A model generated the notes under the pieces. It made no database searches. It worked only from the letters and a program-made list of their open reading frames with translations, and was not told where the DNA came from. Shown one piece after another: positions 43,323 through 52,138 of a DNA stretch of 64,000 nt. A program made the translations under genes and the position numbers. Positions within the stretch are counted from its first letter, which is position 1. The number at the start of each line of letters is the position of its first letter. Source of the DNA: Anaerolineaceae bacterium (lineage in GTDB: Bacteria; Chloroflexota; Anaerolineae; Anaerolineales; Anaerolineaceae); contig JARKPB010000008.1 in the NCBI GenBank assembly GCA_029975475.1, forward strand, positions 682,001 to 746,000, in the 5' to 3' direction.

Positions 43323-45424
43323 CTTCGAACCCACAAGATTGCAAGCGCAAGCCAGCCCGCGGCAGAAATACATAGCGCGTACCACAGATCCGCAGGAAAA
43401 AATTCAAAGACGACCCGGTGAATGCCTGCGGGTACCTCAGCCCCGAGAAAAATCCCTTGAGGTTTCATGATAGCAGGAAGTCCATCCACACTTACCCGCC
43501 AACCTGGATAATCAGGAACCCTGACCGTGATTCTTCCTGGTCCGACCGCATTAATAACGATCCGGTTAATATCCTTTGTCTCGATGCTCGCCTGCGCCGC
43601 GGACGAGCTGGAAGACATTTCAACCAACGGTCTTGCCATCAGATTCCGGTATAGATAATAACCTTCCTGACTGTATATCAGATCAAATTGTTGAGAATTA
43701 ATTAATTCTTGCTGCGTGAAAATCCAGACGACATTTAGCTCCCCGATTTTCTCCGGGTCCGGTGCCAGCGCAGCGGGATTATCCAGGGGGTTTCCTGCAG
43801 CGATTGGGGGTAAGGTAACTGAATAACCAGGCGGAAATGCGCCGCCCAGGGCGGAAGTGAATTGGTCATAATAAGTCTTTATAATGAGCGGAGCGATTCC
43901 GCCGGCGAGCTGAAGCCCATACCGGGCTGCGTATGACTGCGGAATGCTAAAGGTTGGGGAATAAATCCTTCCATCCGGGATGTTGTTTTTCAGAGCAACA
44001 GCAATTTCTTGCGGAACATCCGGGACTGGCCGGTAGGTTACCGCTAAAAAAGCGTAGATTCCGTAATCCGCAATCAACCCTGCAGCCAGAAGGATGGCGG
44101 CCCGGCGAGAGCCGAGCCGATTCCAAAACAACAGGCTCAGAATGATCACCCCGTATACGATTACTCCGGTTACAGCACCGGGGAAAACCGCCCGGGTAAA
44201 CATCGAAATTCCTGCGCCAATTCCTATCACCAGAAACACGATCGATAGGGAAGCGATCTTAAAAGCCTTTGTCGGCGGTTGTGGATACTTCGATAGATGG
44301 TCTAACTGCCAGACCGCAAAAAAGACTGCCCAGCTGCCGATTACCAGCCATGCCCGGGACGGCACCCGCAAAAGGTTAAACCCCGGCAGCCCAACCAGCC
44401 AGACATTAGGGAGGAAATATTCACCGAAACTATAAAAAATCAAGAACCCGACCGGCAGGATCAGAGCTGTCTTTGTAAATCGATTCTTTCCCCTTGACCA
44501 GGCGATGATTGACAAGAAGAGAACGAATGCACCTATGTAAATTGACCGGTCAGCCTGTTCACCGTAAACTGGAAGGATCACCTTGATCAGTTCGATGGGC
44601 TCAACTGCATACTGAAGCAAATCACCGGCCGTTATCGCGGAGCGCGTTGAATGCGCGGCAAAATTTAACATTGGGATAAATAACAGCGCAGCGCCCATCA
44701 CTGCCAGGGCTGCAGCGGTGACAGTTTGGAGGATCGACCGACCAAGGGCGCGCCAGTTTTGCCTGCCACCAAGAAATGAGGCGATAAAAAAAGTCAGCAG
44801 CGTATAAAATAACCAGCGCGGATCAGCCAGAGCGCAAAAGGACAATGCGCCAGCGCCTGCCGCCAGATTTCGCCCAAAAATTTTTTCGCTCCGTGAAGTA
44901 GCATACCCGGAAAGCGCTGCCCAGGGCATCCAGCTTACTGCGAATAAGGTACTGACATGGCCAGAGGCGTAATGCGCCCATAACTTCGGCATGATCACAA
45001 CGAGAAGCCCGCAGATCAGCGCATACAGTCTGGTGATTCCCGCGAAACGGCATAACAAATAAGTTCCTAGACCAAGCCAGAAAAAATGGACGATGATTAA
45101 TAGGTTAAGTCCGTAAGGTTGCGGAAGCAAATATCCTGGCCAGCCTGGAAGATAAAAGATGCCGGAGAGCGGATCCGCATAAAACGGATATCCACCATTA
45201 ATTACGGAAGACCAAAAAGGGAATTCTCTTTTATCAAATAAACTGTACTGCAGGTAATTCGCGCTGGCGAGATGGGCAATTTCAAAATCAGTGTATTGAG
45301 ATCCGGGTTGATAGGGAATCTCGGATAAATGGGCAATAAGATAGATGAACGGAATCAGGATTAGACTTCCAATCACAATTTCGGCTATCTTTTTGTTTGC
45401 GAATAAGTGCTTCACTTGCGCCAT
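43319..45424 (-). CDS. YfhO-like polytopic membrane protein (second copy)
   Basis: 701 residues, around 12 membrane helices, N-terminal loop with FPFWSSVINGGYPFYADP (like the 758-residue neighbour's NGGGAP loop) and a C-terminal extracytoplasmic domain with PDYPGWRVSVDGLP (~640-653). Paralogue of the protein at 39484-41760. First gene of the minus-strand membrane run ending with MoxR and DUF58. Start placed at ATG 45422-45424; an in-frame ATG at 45469 would reach into the divergent zinc-ribbon gene. No strong ribosome site. Confidence 0.82.
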   Translation of the reverse strand: MAQVKHLFANKKIAEIVIGSLILIPFIYLIAHLSEIPYQPGSQYTDFEIAHLASANYLQYSLFDKREFPFWSSVINGGYPFYADPLSGIFYLPGWPGYLLPQPYGLNLLIIVHFFWLGLGTYLLCRFAGITRLYALICGLLVVIMPKLWAHYASGHVSTLFAVSWMPWAALSGYATSRSEKIFGRNLAAGAGALSFCALADPRWLFYTLLTFFIASFLGGRQNWRALGRSILQTVTAAALAVMGAALLFIPMLNFAAHSTRSAITAGDLLQYAVEPIELIKVILPVYGEQADRSIYIGAFVLFLSIIAWSRGKNRFTKTALILPVGFLIFYSFGEYFLPNVWLVGLPGFNLLRVPSRAWLVIGSWAVFFAVWQLDHLSKYPQPPTKAFKIASLSIVFLVIGIGAGISMFTRAVFPGAVTGVIVYGVIILSLLFWNRLGSRRAAILLAAGLIADYGIYAFLAVTYRPVPDVPQEIAVALKNNIPDGRIYSPTFSIPQSYAARYGLQLAGGIAPLIIKTYYDQFTSALGGAFPPGYSVTLPPIAAGNPLDNPAALAPDPEKIGELNVVWIFTQQELINSQQFDLIYSQEGYYLYRNLMARPLVEMSSSSSAAQASIETKDINRIVINAVGPGRITVRVPDYPGWRVSVDGLPAIMKPQGIFLGAEVPAGIHRVVFEFFPADLWYALCISAAGWLALAILWVRR

Positions 45425-45444
45425 CCTGAAAGCGACTCTATAAT
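45416..45444 (+). promoter_or_regulatory. Sigma-70-type promoter giving a probably leaderless mRNA
   Basis: TTGCGC (45416-45421), 17-base spacer, TATAAT (45439-45444). The expected transcription start, 6-8 bases after the -10, falls on or next to the ATG at 45452. It overlaps the first bases of the divergent membrane protein gene. Confidence 0.6.
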
Positions 45445-45451
45445 CCACATT

Positions 45452-46153
45452 ATGATCCAGATATCGCATTTGTACCAGCTACAGAAGACGGATTCTGAAC
45501 TAGATCGTGCAAAATCGCGCTTAACGGCAATTATCGAAGCTCTGTCGAATGACACCCGAATGCGCGTTTTACAGGAAAAAATCGAGAAAATTGATCGCGA
45601 GTATCATCAGGTCCAAAATAATTATCAAGACCTTGAAGAACGAATCAACCAGAAAAAAATTAAAAAAGAGCTTTCTTCATCTGCATTATATTCCGGTAAA
45701 GTTACCAGCCCGAAAGAATTAAAATCGCTTGAAGATGAAATTGCATCGCTAAACAAGCAAACTACACAGCTTGAAGATCAACTTCTAGAAGTGATGGGGC
45801 AACTGGAACAGCTGACAAATGAAAAAGAGACCATGAAGCTGGCGAAAGACGATCTGGAGGCACGAATAATCGTTGAAAATGCGCAGCTAGCGGGAGAAAA
45901 AAGTCAGCTTGACAGCCTGGTTTTGCGGCTGGAATCTGAACGCCAGGTGATTGTGTCTCAAATTCCCGAGGAACTGCTTTCGATTTATCAAGCGCTGCGG
46001 CTGAGTAAAAAAGGTGTGGCGGTTGCTCTGGTGGAAGATGAATCCTGCTTGGTCTGCGGTGCTCAACTCGCGCCGGCGGAATGGCAATCCGTGCGGTCGA
46101 AAAGCCAGGTCATTTATTGCCGGGGTTGCGGTCGAATTTTATACGCTGGGTAG
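45452..46153 (+). CDS. CdsZ-like coiled-coil protein with C-terminal C4 zinc ribbon
   Basis: 233 residues: a long antiparallel coiled coil (~8-180) and a C-terminal zinc ribbon with CLVC (~203-206) and CRGC (~225-228). Matches the widespread zf-RING_7/C4-type family, associated with nucleic acid or ribosome-related roles; the exact function is unsettled. No ribosome binding site: a TATAAT box ends 7 bases before the ATG. The next gene starts four bases after its stop. Confidence 0.87.
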   Translation: MIQISHLYQLQKTDSELDRAKSRLTAIIEALSNDTRMRVLQEKIEKIDREYHQVQNNYQDLEERINQKKIKKELSSSALYSGKVTSPKELKSLEDEIASLNKQTTQLEDQLLEVMGQLEQLTNEKETMKLAKDDLEARIIVENAQLAGEKSQLDSLVLRLESERQVIVSQIPEELLSIYQALRLSKKGVAVALVEDESCLVCGAQLAPAEWQSVRSKSQVIYCRGCGRILYAG

Positions 46154-46156
46154 CCC

Positions 46157-48541
46157 ATGTTTCGATTACCAATCATCCGCGTTGACCTCTTTTCATTTCT
46201 TCTTGGTTTTGCAAGCGGATTTATTCTGTGGTGGATCATTGGCCAGATCAAGAAAGCCGTACCGGTAATCAAAGCCAACGCTGCCGCCAGACGTGAGGCC
46301 CAAAGGGCGAAAAGAAATGCTGGTATTGTTGCTTTTCTTTCCACCGGGTTGAGAAAGCGGATTCAAAACTGTCATGTTGCTGCTCCGCTTTTTCCGCTGG
46401 ATGAAATTTTGATTGAGCCCAGATTTCTTGCGCCTCAACCTGCACCGTTAGAAACCGGGGAGTTCCACTACGATCGACTGATAACCCGCAATTTGCCCTA
46501 CCTGCCGGACGCGGCTGAAATTTTGACTTCCATGGGTTGGCCGCTTTTGAATGCGGAGGAGCTGATCCGCTCATCTGCCCGTGTCGCGCTGGTTGGTTCC
46601 CCGGGCAGCGGAAAAACAGTCAGTCTCCACTACATCGCCAAATTAGCACTTCAGGATGAAGAGACGAAGAAATACCCCTTATTGGTGCATATTCTTGACA
46701 TCGATCCAGCTCAAACAGACCCTTATACTGCTTTAGCCCAGGCACATCAAAACACGAGCGACCCCAGGCAGATTAAGGAAATTCGCTCCTTCCTGAAGGA
46801 AAAACTTGAACGCGATGAAATCCTGTTGTTGGTTGATGGATTTGATCAAATCTCTGAACCCCTGTTAAGCGACAAATTTGCCTTTGTCCGTGATTTACTT
46901 GAGAAGTATCCCGGGCTTCCCGCAATTATTGCGGCCAACAGCGACCAGCTTGACGGGTTCATGGATGCCGGGTTTGAATTGATTGGAATGGCAGCCTGGA
47001 CAAGGACAGACCGGTCTGCTTTCATTAATCGCTGGTGGCAGGCCTGGCAAAACAACATTTTTACCAGGATGAAGTTAAGCAATAATGACAGCCATTTTGC
47101 CCGGCCCGAAATTGTTCTATCCTGGTTGCAGCAGGATCAGCAAATCTCGACACCTCTGGAGCAAACGTTAAAAATATGGGCCGCGCTGGCTGGCGACCTC
47201 TCTGGCTTGAAAGCGGAAAATGCTGTAAAGGCTTATGTTGAAAGAATGCTTGAAACGGATCATCCCGACGAGGCAATCTGCAAAACCTCGCTCGAATCCA
47301 TCAAGGCAGACACGCCCTATCTGTCAACCGCCAGTTTGCTGGATATCTCGACAAAATTGCTTGAAAATTCAGGAATGGTATTCACGAATATTCATGGCAA
47401 CGCCTACTTCAAGCACCTGACCTTTTGCGGATACCTGGCTGCCCAGTGCCAGCAACCTCTGGACAAAGAATTTAGCACAATTGGCAGCCTTTCTCCAGCA
47501 GACCAGATATATCTGAAGTTTAAAGGATACAGCGGGGATATATCAGAACCCGTTCAACAAATTATGTCCTGGGAAGATTCGATTTTGCTGCGGCATTTCT
47601 CAGCGGTCCTGCAAGTGATCAATACCGCATCAGGCTCAGATAATTGGAAAACCGAATTCTTCCGGGCTTTGATTCAGCAGATACAAAAGGAAGCCGTTCC
47701 ACTGTCATCAAGGGTAAGACTGGTCAATCATGCATTACGCCTCAATGACCCCGGATTTGACCAGTTATTCCGGCAAATGATCAGCTCTCCGCACGCTGGT
47801 ATCCGCGCCCTTGGATTAATTGACTGCGCCACCGCAAGAAATCAAAAAGCTCTGCCGGAGATCACCACCTGCCTCCAGGACAGCAACGAACAGATACGTT
47901 TGCTGTCCGTCTTCGCATTAAGTTCCTTCGCGACAGAATCCACAACGCAAATACTGGTTGAAGCGCTATTACAAGGGAGCGAAGATGTCCGCATGGCCGC
48001 TGCCCAGGCATTTGCGATGTCCGGCGGAGAAGGATTTGAAATCCTGCAGGAAGCTGCTACCTATGAGGATATTTTAACCCGGCGGGCTGCAGTATCTGGC
48101 CTGGGTTTAATTCATGAAACCTGGTCGCAACAGCTGCTGGAAAAAATCTCCATTGAGGACGGCCAGTGGGTAGTCAGAAATGCTGCTGCTCAGATGCTGG
48201 AGACGATGGGCAAAACCGAACAGCTCAATCTGCTGCCTTTCACGCCGATCTGGGATCAACCCTGGCTGATTCAATATGCTTCAGAAAAAGGGATGGGTAT
48301 TGCCCCTGGAGAATATCCGCTGAATTTATTAATAAACGCGCTCAAAGATGGTTCGATTGTTCAACAATTTTATGCGCTTTACGCACTGCGAAGAAAGCAA
48401 CCGCGCTCAGTAGCGGGAAATGTTTTTACGTTGGCGCTTTCGATGGATTCGCCTGTTAAAGATACAGCAGCCTGGGCCCTCTGGTGTATGGCGGCGTGCG
48501 GAACTGAAATACCATCCCCGCTTGAGTACGGGCTTAGCTAA
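46157..48541 (+). CDS. Membrane-anchored NACHT-like STAND ATPase with HEAT repeats
   Basis: 794 residues. One N-terminal helix (~10-30) followed by a basic stretch rich in Arg/Lys, so the bulk should be cytoplasmic. NACHT-type ATPase: Walker A GSPGSGKT (147-154), Walker B LLLVDGFD (223-230) and a downstream helical region ending ~500. The C-terminal part (~545-780) is built of alpha-helical HEAT-like repeats (for example IRALGLIDCATA, IRLLSVFALSSFA, VRMAAAQAFAMSGG, VRNAAAQMLETMG). Such architecture occurs in signalling or defence STAND proteins; no effector domain (nuclease, TIR, protease) is seen. Probably co-transcribed with the zinc-ribbon gene. Confidence 0.83.
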   Translation: MFRLPIIRVDLFSFLLGFASGFILWWIIGQIKKAVPVIKANAAARREAQRAKRNAGIVAFLSTGLRKRIQNCHVAAPLFPLDEILIEPRFLAPQPAPLETGEFHYDRLITRNLPYLPDAAEILTSMGWPLLNAEELIRSSARVALVGSPGSGKTVSLHYIAKLALQDEETKKYPLLVHILDIDPAQTDPYTALAQAHQNTSDPRQIKEIRSFLKEKLERDEILLLVDGFDQISEPLLSDKFAFVRDLLEKYPGLPAIIAANSDQLDGFMDAGFELIGMAAWTRTDRSAFINRWWQAWQNNIFTRMKLSNNDSHFARPEIVLSWLQQDQQISTPLEQTLKIWAALAGDLSGLKAENAVKAYVERMLETDHPDEAICKTSLESIKADTPYLSTASLLDISTKLLENSGMVFTNIHGNAYFKHLTFCGYLAAQCQQPLDKEFSTIGSLSPADQIYLKFKGYSGDISEPVQQIMSWEDSILLRHFSAVLQVINTASGSDNWKTEFFRALIQQIQKEAVPLSSRVRLVNHALRLNDPGFDQLFRQMISSPHAGIRALGLIDCATARNQKALPEITTCLQDSNEQIRLLSVFALSSFATESTTQILVEALLQGSEDVRMAAAQAFAMSGGEGFEILQEAATYEDILTRRAAVSGLGLIHETWSQQLLEKISIEDGQWVVRNAAAQMLETMGKTEQLNLLPFTPIWDQPWLIQYASEKGMGIAPGEYPLNLLINALKDGSIVQQFYALYALRRKQPRSVAGNVFTLALSMDSPVKDTAAWALWCMAACGTEIPSPLEYGLS

Positions 48542-48866
48542 GGTCATTGGATTGGACGAGCGAATTTTTTATGGCAGCATTAACTTCCTCTGGCGACATC
48601 CCGTCCACTGTGATCAATTTGTCTTTTCCAGTTTGACCGGCCACAATTTCCAGCCTTGAGGGGGCAACGCGGAATAGATCCGCCAGAAAATTGAGCAACG
48701 CGCGGTTTGCCTGCCCATCTACAGGAGCAGCGGTGATGCGGACTTTGATGGTTCCATCCGCCATTATTTCGTAAATTTCATTCCGGCTGGCTCTCGGGCT
48801 GACGCGCACACGAATTGCTGCCCCCTTTTTTCCATCGTGCAATTGAAACTTCCTTTGTTCGCCCAT
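48534..48866 (-). CDS. DUF167 (YggU) family protein
   Basis: 110 residues; signature RVSPRASRNEI near 20-30 and KVRITAAPVDGQANRALLNFLA (~44-65, core APVDGQAN). Small cytoplasmic protein of unknown function, commonly linked to yggS and yggT as here. ATG 48864-48866 has GAGG 5 bases upstream and is preferred over GTG two codons earlier. Its 3' end overlaps the convergent NACHT gene by 8 bases. Confidence 0.9.
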   Translation of the reverse strand: MGEQRKFQLHDGKKGAAIRVRVSPRASRNEIYEIMADGTIKVRITAAPVDGQANRALLNFLADLFRVAPSRLEIVAGQTGKDKLITVDGMSPEEVNAAIKNSLVQSNDLS

Positions 48867-48868
48867 AC

Positions 48869-49126
48869 TCACCTCAGGCTGAGGATCAAATTAACGATCA
48901 CCGTTTGAAGCAATTGTAGCAGCAGAATTAATATGAGCGGGCTAAAATCCAACCCGGCGATTGGAGGAATCACACGCCGGATGGGATCCAACAGGGAATC
49001 AATAAAACTCAATGCTCTCCGCACTGGATGATAAGGCTGGAGGAAAAAAGAAGTGAATGCATACACGATGATTGCCAGTGTCAGCGCATAAAATATAAAA
49101 TTGATGAAACTTGCGATAACTGTCAT
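48869..49126 (-). CDS. yggT: YggT family membrane protein
   Basis: 85 residues with two hydrophobic helices (~4-26 and ~58-80) and the YggT pattern FTSFFLQPYHPVRRALSF with the loop DPIRRVIPP. Found beside yggS in many phyla, including those where the cluster lies near division genes. Four-base overlap with yggS. Confidence 0.9.
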   Translation of the reverse strand: MTVIASFINFIFYALTLAIIVYAFTSFFLQPYHPVRRALSFIDSLLDPIRRVIPPIAGLDFSPLILILLLQLLQTVIVNLILSLR

Positions 49127-49851
49127 TTTTGTTCCTTTCCCGGTCTGGGTCCCAGGATTGCCTGTCCTATACGAATATGCGTTGCCCCTTCCAGAATCGC
49201 ATCCTCAAAATCCTCGCTGGTTCCCATTGATAAAAATTCCAGGTTTTTAAATCCCTGTTTTTGAAGGTAATCACGTAATTTTCGAACAGCCGCGAAGTAA
49301 GGCCTGTTTTGGCCCTTGACCATTGAAAATGGCGGCATGCACATTAACCCTACAAGACGCAGATTTTCGTAATTTTCTAGAGGAGTAAGCCAGTTGGCAA
49401 GCAGCGACCAGGAAGAGGAATCGCCTGCGTTAAAACCGCCTTTAGTTTCCTCCCCGCTGATATTTACCTCAACCATGATGTCAAGCGATCGGTTATAGCC
49501 TGCCAGCTGAGATTGAATTTTTTCAAGCAGATCCAATCGATCCAATGAATGATATACATCGAAATATCTGGCGATAATGGATACTTTTCTGGATTGCAGA
49601 TGACCGATCATATGCCAGCGCAGCGATAAATCCGGGTCAAGCTGGCGAATTTTCTCTTCGGTCTCTTCCGGATAATTTTCTCCGAAATCCTTGATTCCAT
49701 TTTGAATGAGCGGCAGAAAGCGGCCAACCGGCTGCCCTTTGGTAACGGTTACAATTTTTATTTCGTCAGGATTTCGATTAGCGACCCTTGCTGCCTTGTG
49801 TACAGCTTCCTGCACGCGAAAGTAATTTTGCAGGACGTCCATAGATTGCAT
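49123..49851 (-). CDS. yggS: YggS/PLPBP family pyridoxal-phosphate homeostasis protein
   Basis: 242 residues; fold-III PLP barrel lacking a racemase second domain. PLP-lysine segment IKIVTVTKGQP (~29-39), FGENYPEE (~53-60), WHMIGHLQSRK (~75-85), and SMGTSEDFEDAI near the C-terminus binding phosphate. Controls vitamin B6 and amino acid balance. I select ATG 49849-49851, five bases after GAGG and clear of the pgeF stop, rather than the longer frame. Confidence 0.92.
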   Translation of the reverse strand: MQSMDVLQNYFRVQEAVHKAARVANRNPDEIKIVTVTKGQPVGRFLPLIQNGIKDFGENYPEETEEKIRQLDPDLSLRWHMIGHLQSRKVSIIARYFDVYHSLDRLDLLEKIQSQLAGYNRSLDIMVEVNISGEETKGGFNAGDSSSWSLLANWLTPLENYENLRLVGLMCMPPFSMVKGQNRPYFAAVRKLRDYLQKQGFKNLEFLSMGTSEDFEDAILEGATHIRIGQAILGPRPGKEQK

Positions 49852-49858
49852 CTGCACC

Positions 49859-50638
49859 TCACCGAATTGCCAGAAATGCTCCAAAACGACCCGTTTTCCC
49901 GTTTTCAGCTCGATGAGAATACCAACGGGTTAAATCACAGGCAGTACAAATATTACTGCGTTCGATAAATTCTACACCTGCCTGCCGTAAGAGAAATTCG
50001 TTGGCAGCCCATAAGTCAAAATAGTATCCTCCGTTTTTTTGCAACAAGAATTCATCTGCGCTGCTGCCAAAGCTGATTTCGGCTGCTTGGATAACTTCGT
50101 TACCCACACGGTAATGGTCGGGTCCGATGGAGGGACCAATCCCTGCGATTATTTTTTCAGGTCTGGATGAAAATCCTTCCCGCATACCCGCGACGGCGGC
50201 TTTAACTGCCCCGGCCAGGGTGCCTCGCCATCCTGCATGCACCATGCAGATCGCGGCATGTTCAGGATCAAATAAGAGAATCGGCGTGCAATCCGCAAAA
50301 CGCATAAACAATGTGATCTTCCGGTCCCTGGTTGCGATAATATCAGCCTTCTGATGAATCTCATCCAGGTTGCGGGGTTTATCGGTAATAATCATCCCAG
50401 TCCCATGAACCTGCCAGGAATCGAAAATTGACTCTACCGGCCTGTTAATCGCGGAGAAAACTCTCCGCCGATTCTCAATGATATTCTGGCGCGAATCACC
50501 AATATTTCCCCCAAAATTTAAACTGTCCCACGGCGATGGGCTGACGCCCCCTTTCCTGGTTAAGATCCCGTGAACACAATGCTCCTCTAATTGTTCAAAC
50601 GACCAGAATTCAAGCTGGTCAACCTGATGAATTATCAT
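49859..50638 (-). CDS. pgeF: PgeF/YfiH laccase-domain purine nucleoside phosphorylase-like enzyme
   Basis: 259 residues. Zinc-site motifs in order: WQVHGTGM (~70-77), RFADCTPILLFD (~110-121) with Cys, and MVHAGWRGT (~128-136) with His. YfiH proteins act on purine nucleosides; PgeF also edits peptidoglycan precursors in E. coli. ATG 50636-50638, preceded by AGG at 6 bases, replaces a longer frame that would overlap the DUF2085 gene by 59 bases; the overlap is then 20 bases. In a common yggT-yggS-pgeF cluster. Confidence 0.9.
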   Translation of the reverse strand: MIIHQVDQLEFWSFEQLEEHCVHGILTRKGGVSPSPWDSLNFGGNIGDSRQNIIENRRRVFSAINRPVESIFDSWQVHGTGMIITDKPRNLDEIHQKADIIATRDRKITLFMRFADCTPILLFDPEHAAICMVHAGWRGTLAGAVKAAVAGMREGFSSRPEKIIAGIGPSIGPDHYRVGNEVIQAAEISFGSSADEFLLQKNGGYYFDLWAANEFLLRQAGVEFIERSNICTACDLTRWYSHRAENGKTGRFGAFLAIR

Positions 50639-51617
50639 TTGTACCTGTCGTCCGGTTTTGCTGCCGAATTTTTTCAATTTTCGTCAGGATTAATTGTTTT
50701 GTTTCCAGGACTGATTCATGCAGCATGGGAATAAAAAACCAAGCCAGCGTAAAGCCAAATAAGGTCCCGGTTATCGATCTTAATAGCGGGGTCGACTCTC
50801 TCACTGGCAACCAGGAAGGCAAACCAGAAGCGAGAGAAGGGATTTGAGAAAACCCGTCCAGCGCGATCGGGAATGCGCCAACCAGCAAGAACCAGAAAAA
50901 AGGCAACTGCCGTATGCGATATTTTCTTATGCCGAACAACAAAGAAAAGATTAAAAAAGCCCCGTACATCGCCACATCGCGCTGGCAAAGGGCGACTTTA
51001 TACCCGGTGAGAGAATTACCGGTAAATTCTCGCGCCGCGCCTAAATCTTCAGCAAATAAACCAGTAGCAGCTTCATAGGTGATCAAACCGGGAATGTGAG
51101 CCAATTCACGAGGATAGTAAGCCTGCTCGCCAAACAAAAACCAGGAACGATAGGCAAGCTGGTGGCAGAGATTACTGTAAAGTCGGTAGATGACCTGAGC
51201 CGGGAAGACTGCTCCGCTTTTTTCCAAAACCGGCGCAAGAAAAGCGAGGCCAAGATACACGATTAAAAAAATATTGATGATTGCCAGATAATGATTCGAG
51301 ATCCATAAATAAGCTCGATCGATAAAAAACAATTGACTTCCCCGGTTTTTCTTTTGCTCGTAATCGAGGTGAGGCAGACTGGAGAGCTGCCTGGCGCGGT
51401 CTTGAGCTGCTCGTATCGCTACTTCTAATTCCGTATCACTGAAAGGTGGCGTCAGTCGGTACGGGCCAACCTTTATTTCCAATGGGGGATCCGAAATTGC
51501 ATCATGTTTGATCTCGATAACCTGAACATTCAGTCGTTCACCGACGCGTTTTACTAAGGCTAACAAATCTTCGTCTTCTTTTCTTCCAGGCAGGTATCGA
51601 ATGATGATCGATGTCAT
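50619..51617 (-). CDS. DUF2085 membrane protein with glutaredoxin-like N-terminus
   Basis: 332 residues. Residues 1-~80 read like a glutaredoxin/DUF836 beta-alpha fold but have no cysteine pair. Residues ~100-310 carry about five membrane helices with DUF2085 motifs: LCHQLAYRSWFLFGEQ (~148-163) and LCQRDVAMYGA (~208-218), whose His/Cys residues may bind metal. Function unknown. It lies in the ccdA-tlpA operon with a 4-base overlap with the thioredoxin gene, so a link to redox or thiol chemistry at the membrane is plausible. Confidence 0.82.
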   Translation of the reverse strand: MTSIIIRYLPGRKEDEDLLALVKRVGERLNVQVIEIKHDAISDPPLEIKVGPYRLTPPFSDTELEVAIRAAQDRARQLSSLPHLDYEQKKNRGSQLFFIDRAYLWISNHYLAIINIFLIVYLGLAFLAPVLEKSGAVFPAQVIYRLYSNLCHQLAYRSWFLFGEQAYYPRELAHIPGLITYEAATGLFAEDLGAAREFTGNSLTGYKVALCQRDVAMYGAFLIFSLLFGIRKYRIRQLPFFWFLLVGAFPIALDGFSQIPSLASGLPSWLPVRESTPLLRSITGTLFGFTLAWFFIPMLHESVLETKQLILTKIEKIRQQNRTTGTNDNSSG

Positions 51618-52135
51618 TTGATTTCGATGTATTTTTGTAAAATCTCGTCGCTGACCTGGCCAACGATGATAGCCTGAATTTTACCGTTTTCATCAAGGAT
51701 ATAACTGGTCGGCAAAGCGGACACCAGGAGCATACGGCTGATTTTTGCCTGCGGGTCGATCCAGTTGGGGAAGGTCAGCCCAAGACCGTCCACTATTTTA
51801 TGGATATCCTCGGAAGTATCATCTGAATTTATTCCAATGACATCGAGCTTATCTTTCGTTTTTTCTGATATTTCCTGCAGGTAAGGCAATTCATCCATGC
51901 AAGGAGGACACCAGCTTGCCCAAAAATTGATCAGGACCTTTTTCCCTGAATTTCCTGAAAACCGAACAGAATGACCCTCAAGATTGACAGCAGAAATTTC
52001 AGGAAATGCCGCTCCGACTTCTGGAACAAACCGTTTTGGTTCCTGCTGATTCCCGGTGAAATAAAGCAACACCAAGCCTAACAGAATTCCAGTGCCAAGG
52101 CCAATAAAAATCCAGACAGTGATGGATTTCTTCAT
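51614..52135 (-). CDS. TlpA/ResA-like membrane-anchored thioredoxin
   Basis: 173 residues: N-terminal helix (~7-27) as membrane anchor, then an extracytoplasmic thioredoxin fold with FWASWCPPCMDELP (active C76-PP-C79), and cis-Pro in ALPTSYILD (~142-150). Reduces disulfides outside the membrane, for example in cytochrome c or envelope proteins. Three bases downstream of ccdA, which would keep it reduced. No cytochrome c assembly genes are nearby. Confidence 0.92.
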   Translation of the reverse strand: MKKSITVWIFIGLGTGILLGLVLLYFTGNQQEPKRFVPEVGAAFPEISAVNLEGHSVRFSGNSGKKVLINFWASWCPPCMDELPYLQEISEKTKDKLDVIGINSDDTSEDIHKIVDGLGLTFPNWIDPQAKISRMLLVSALPTSYILDENGKIQAIIVGQVSDEILQKYIEIK

Positions 52136-52138
52136 GGC

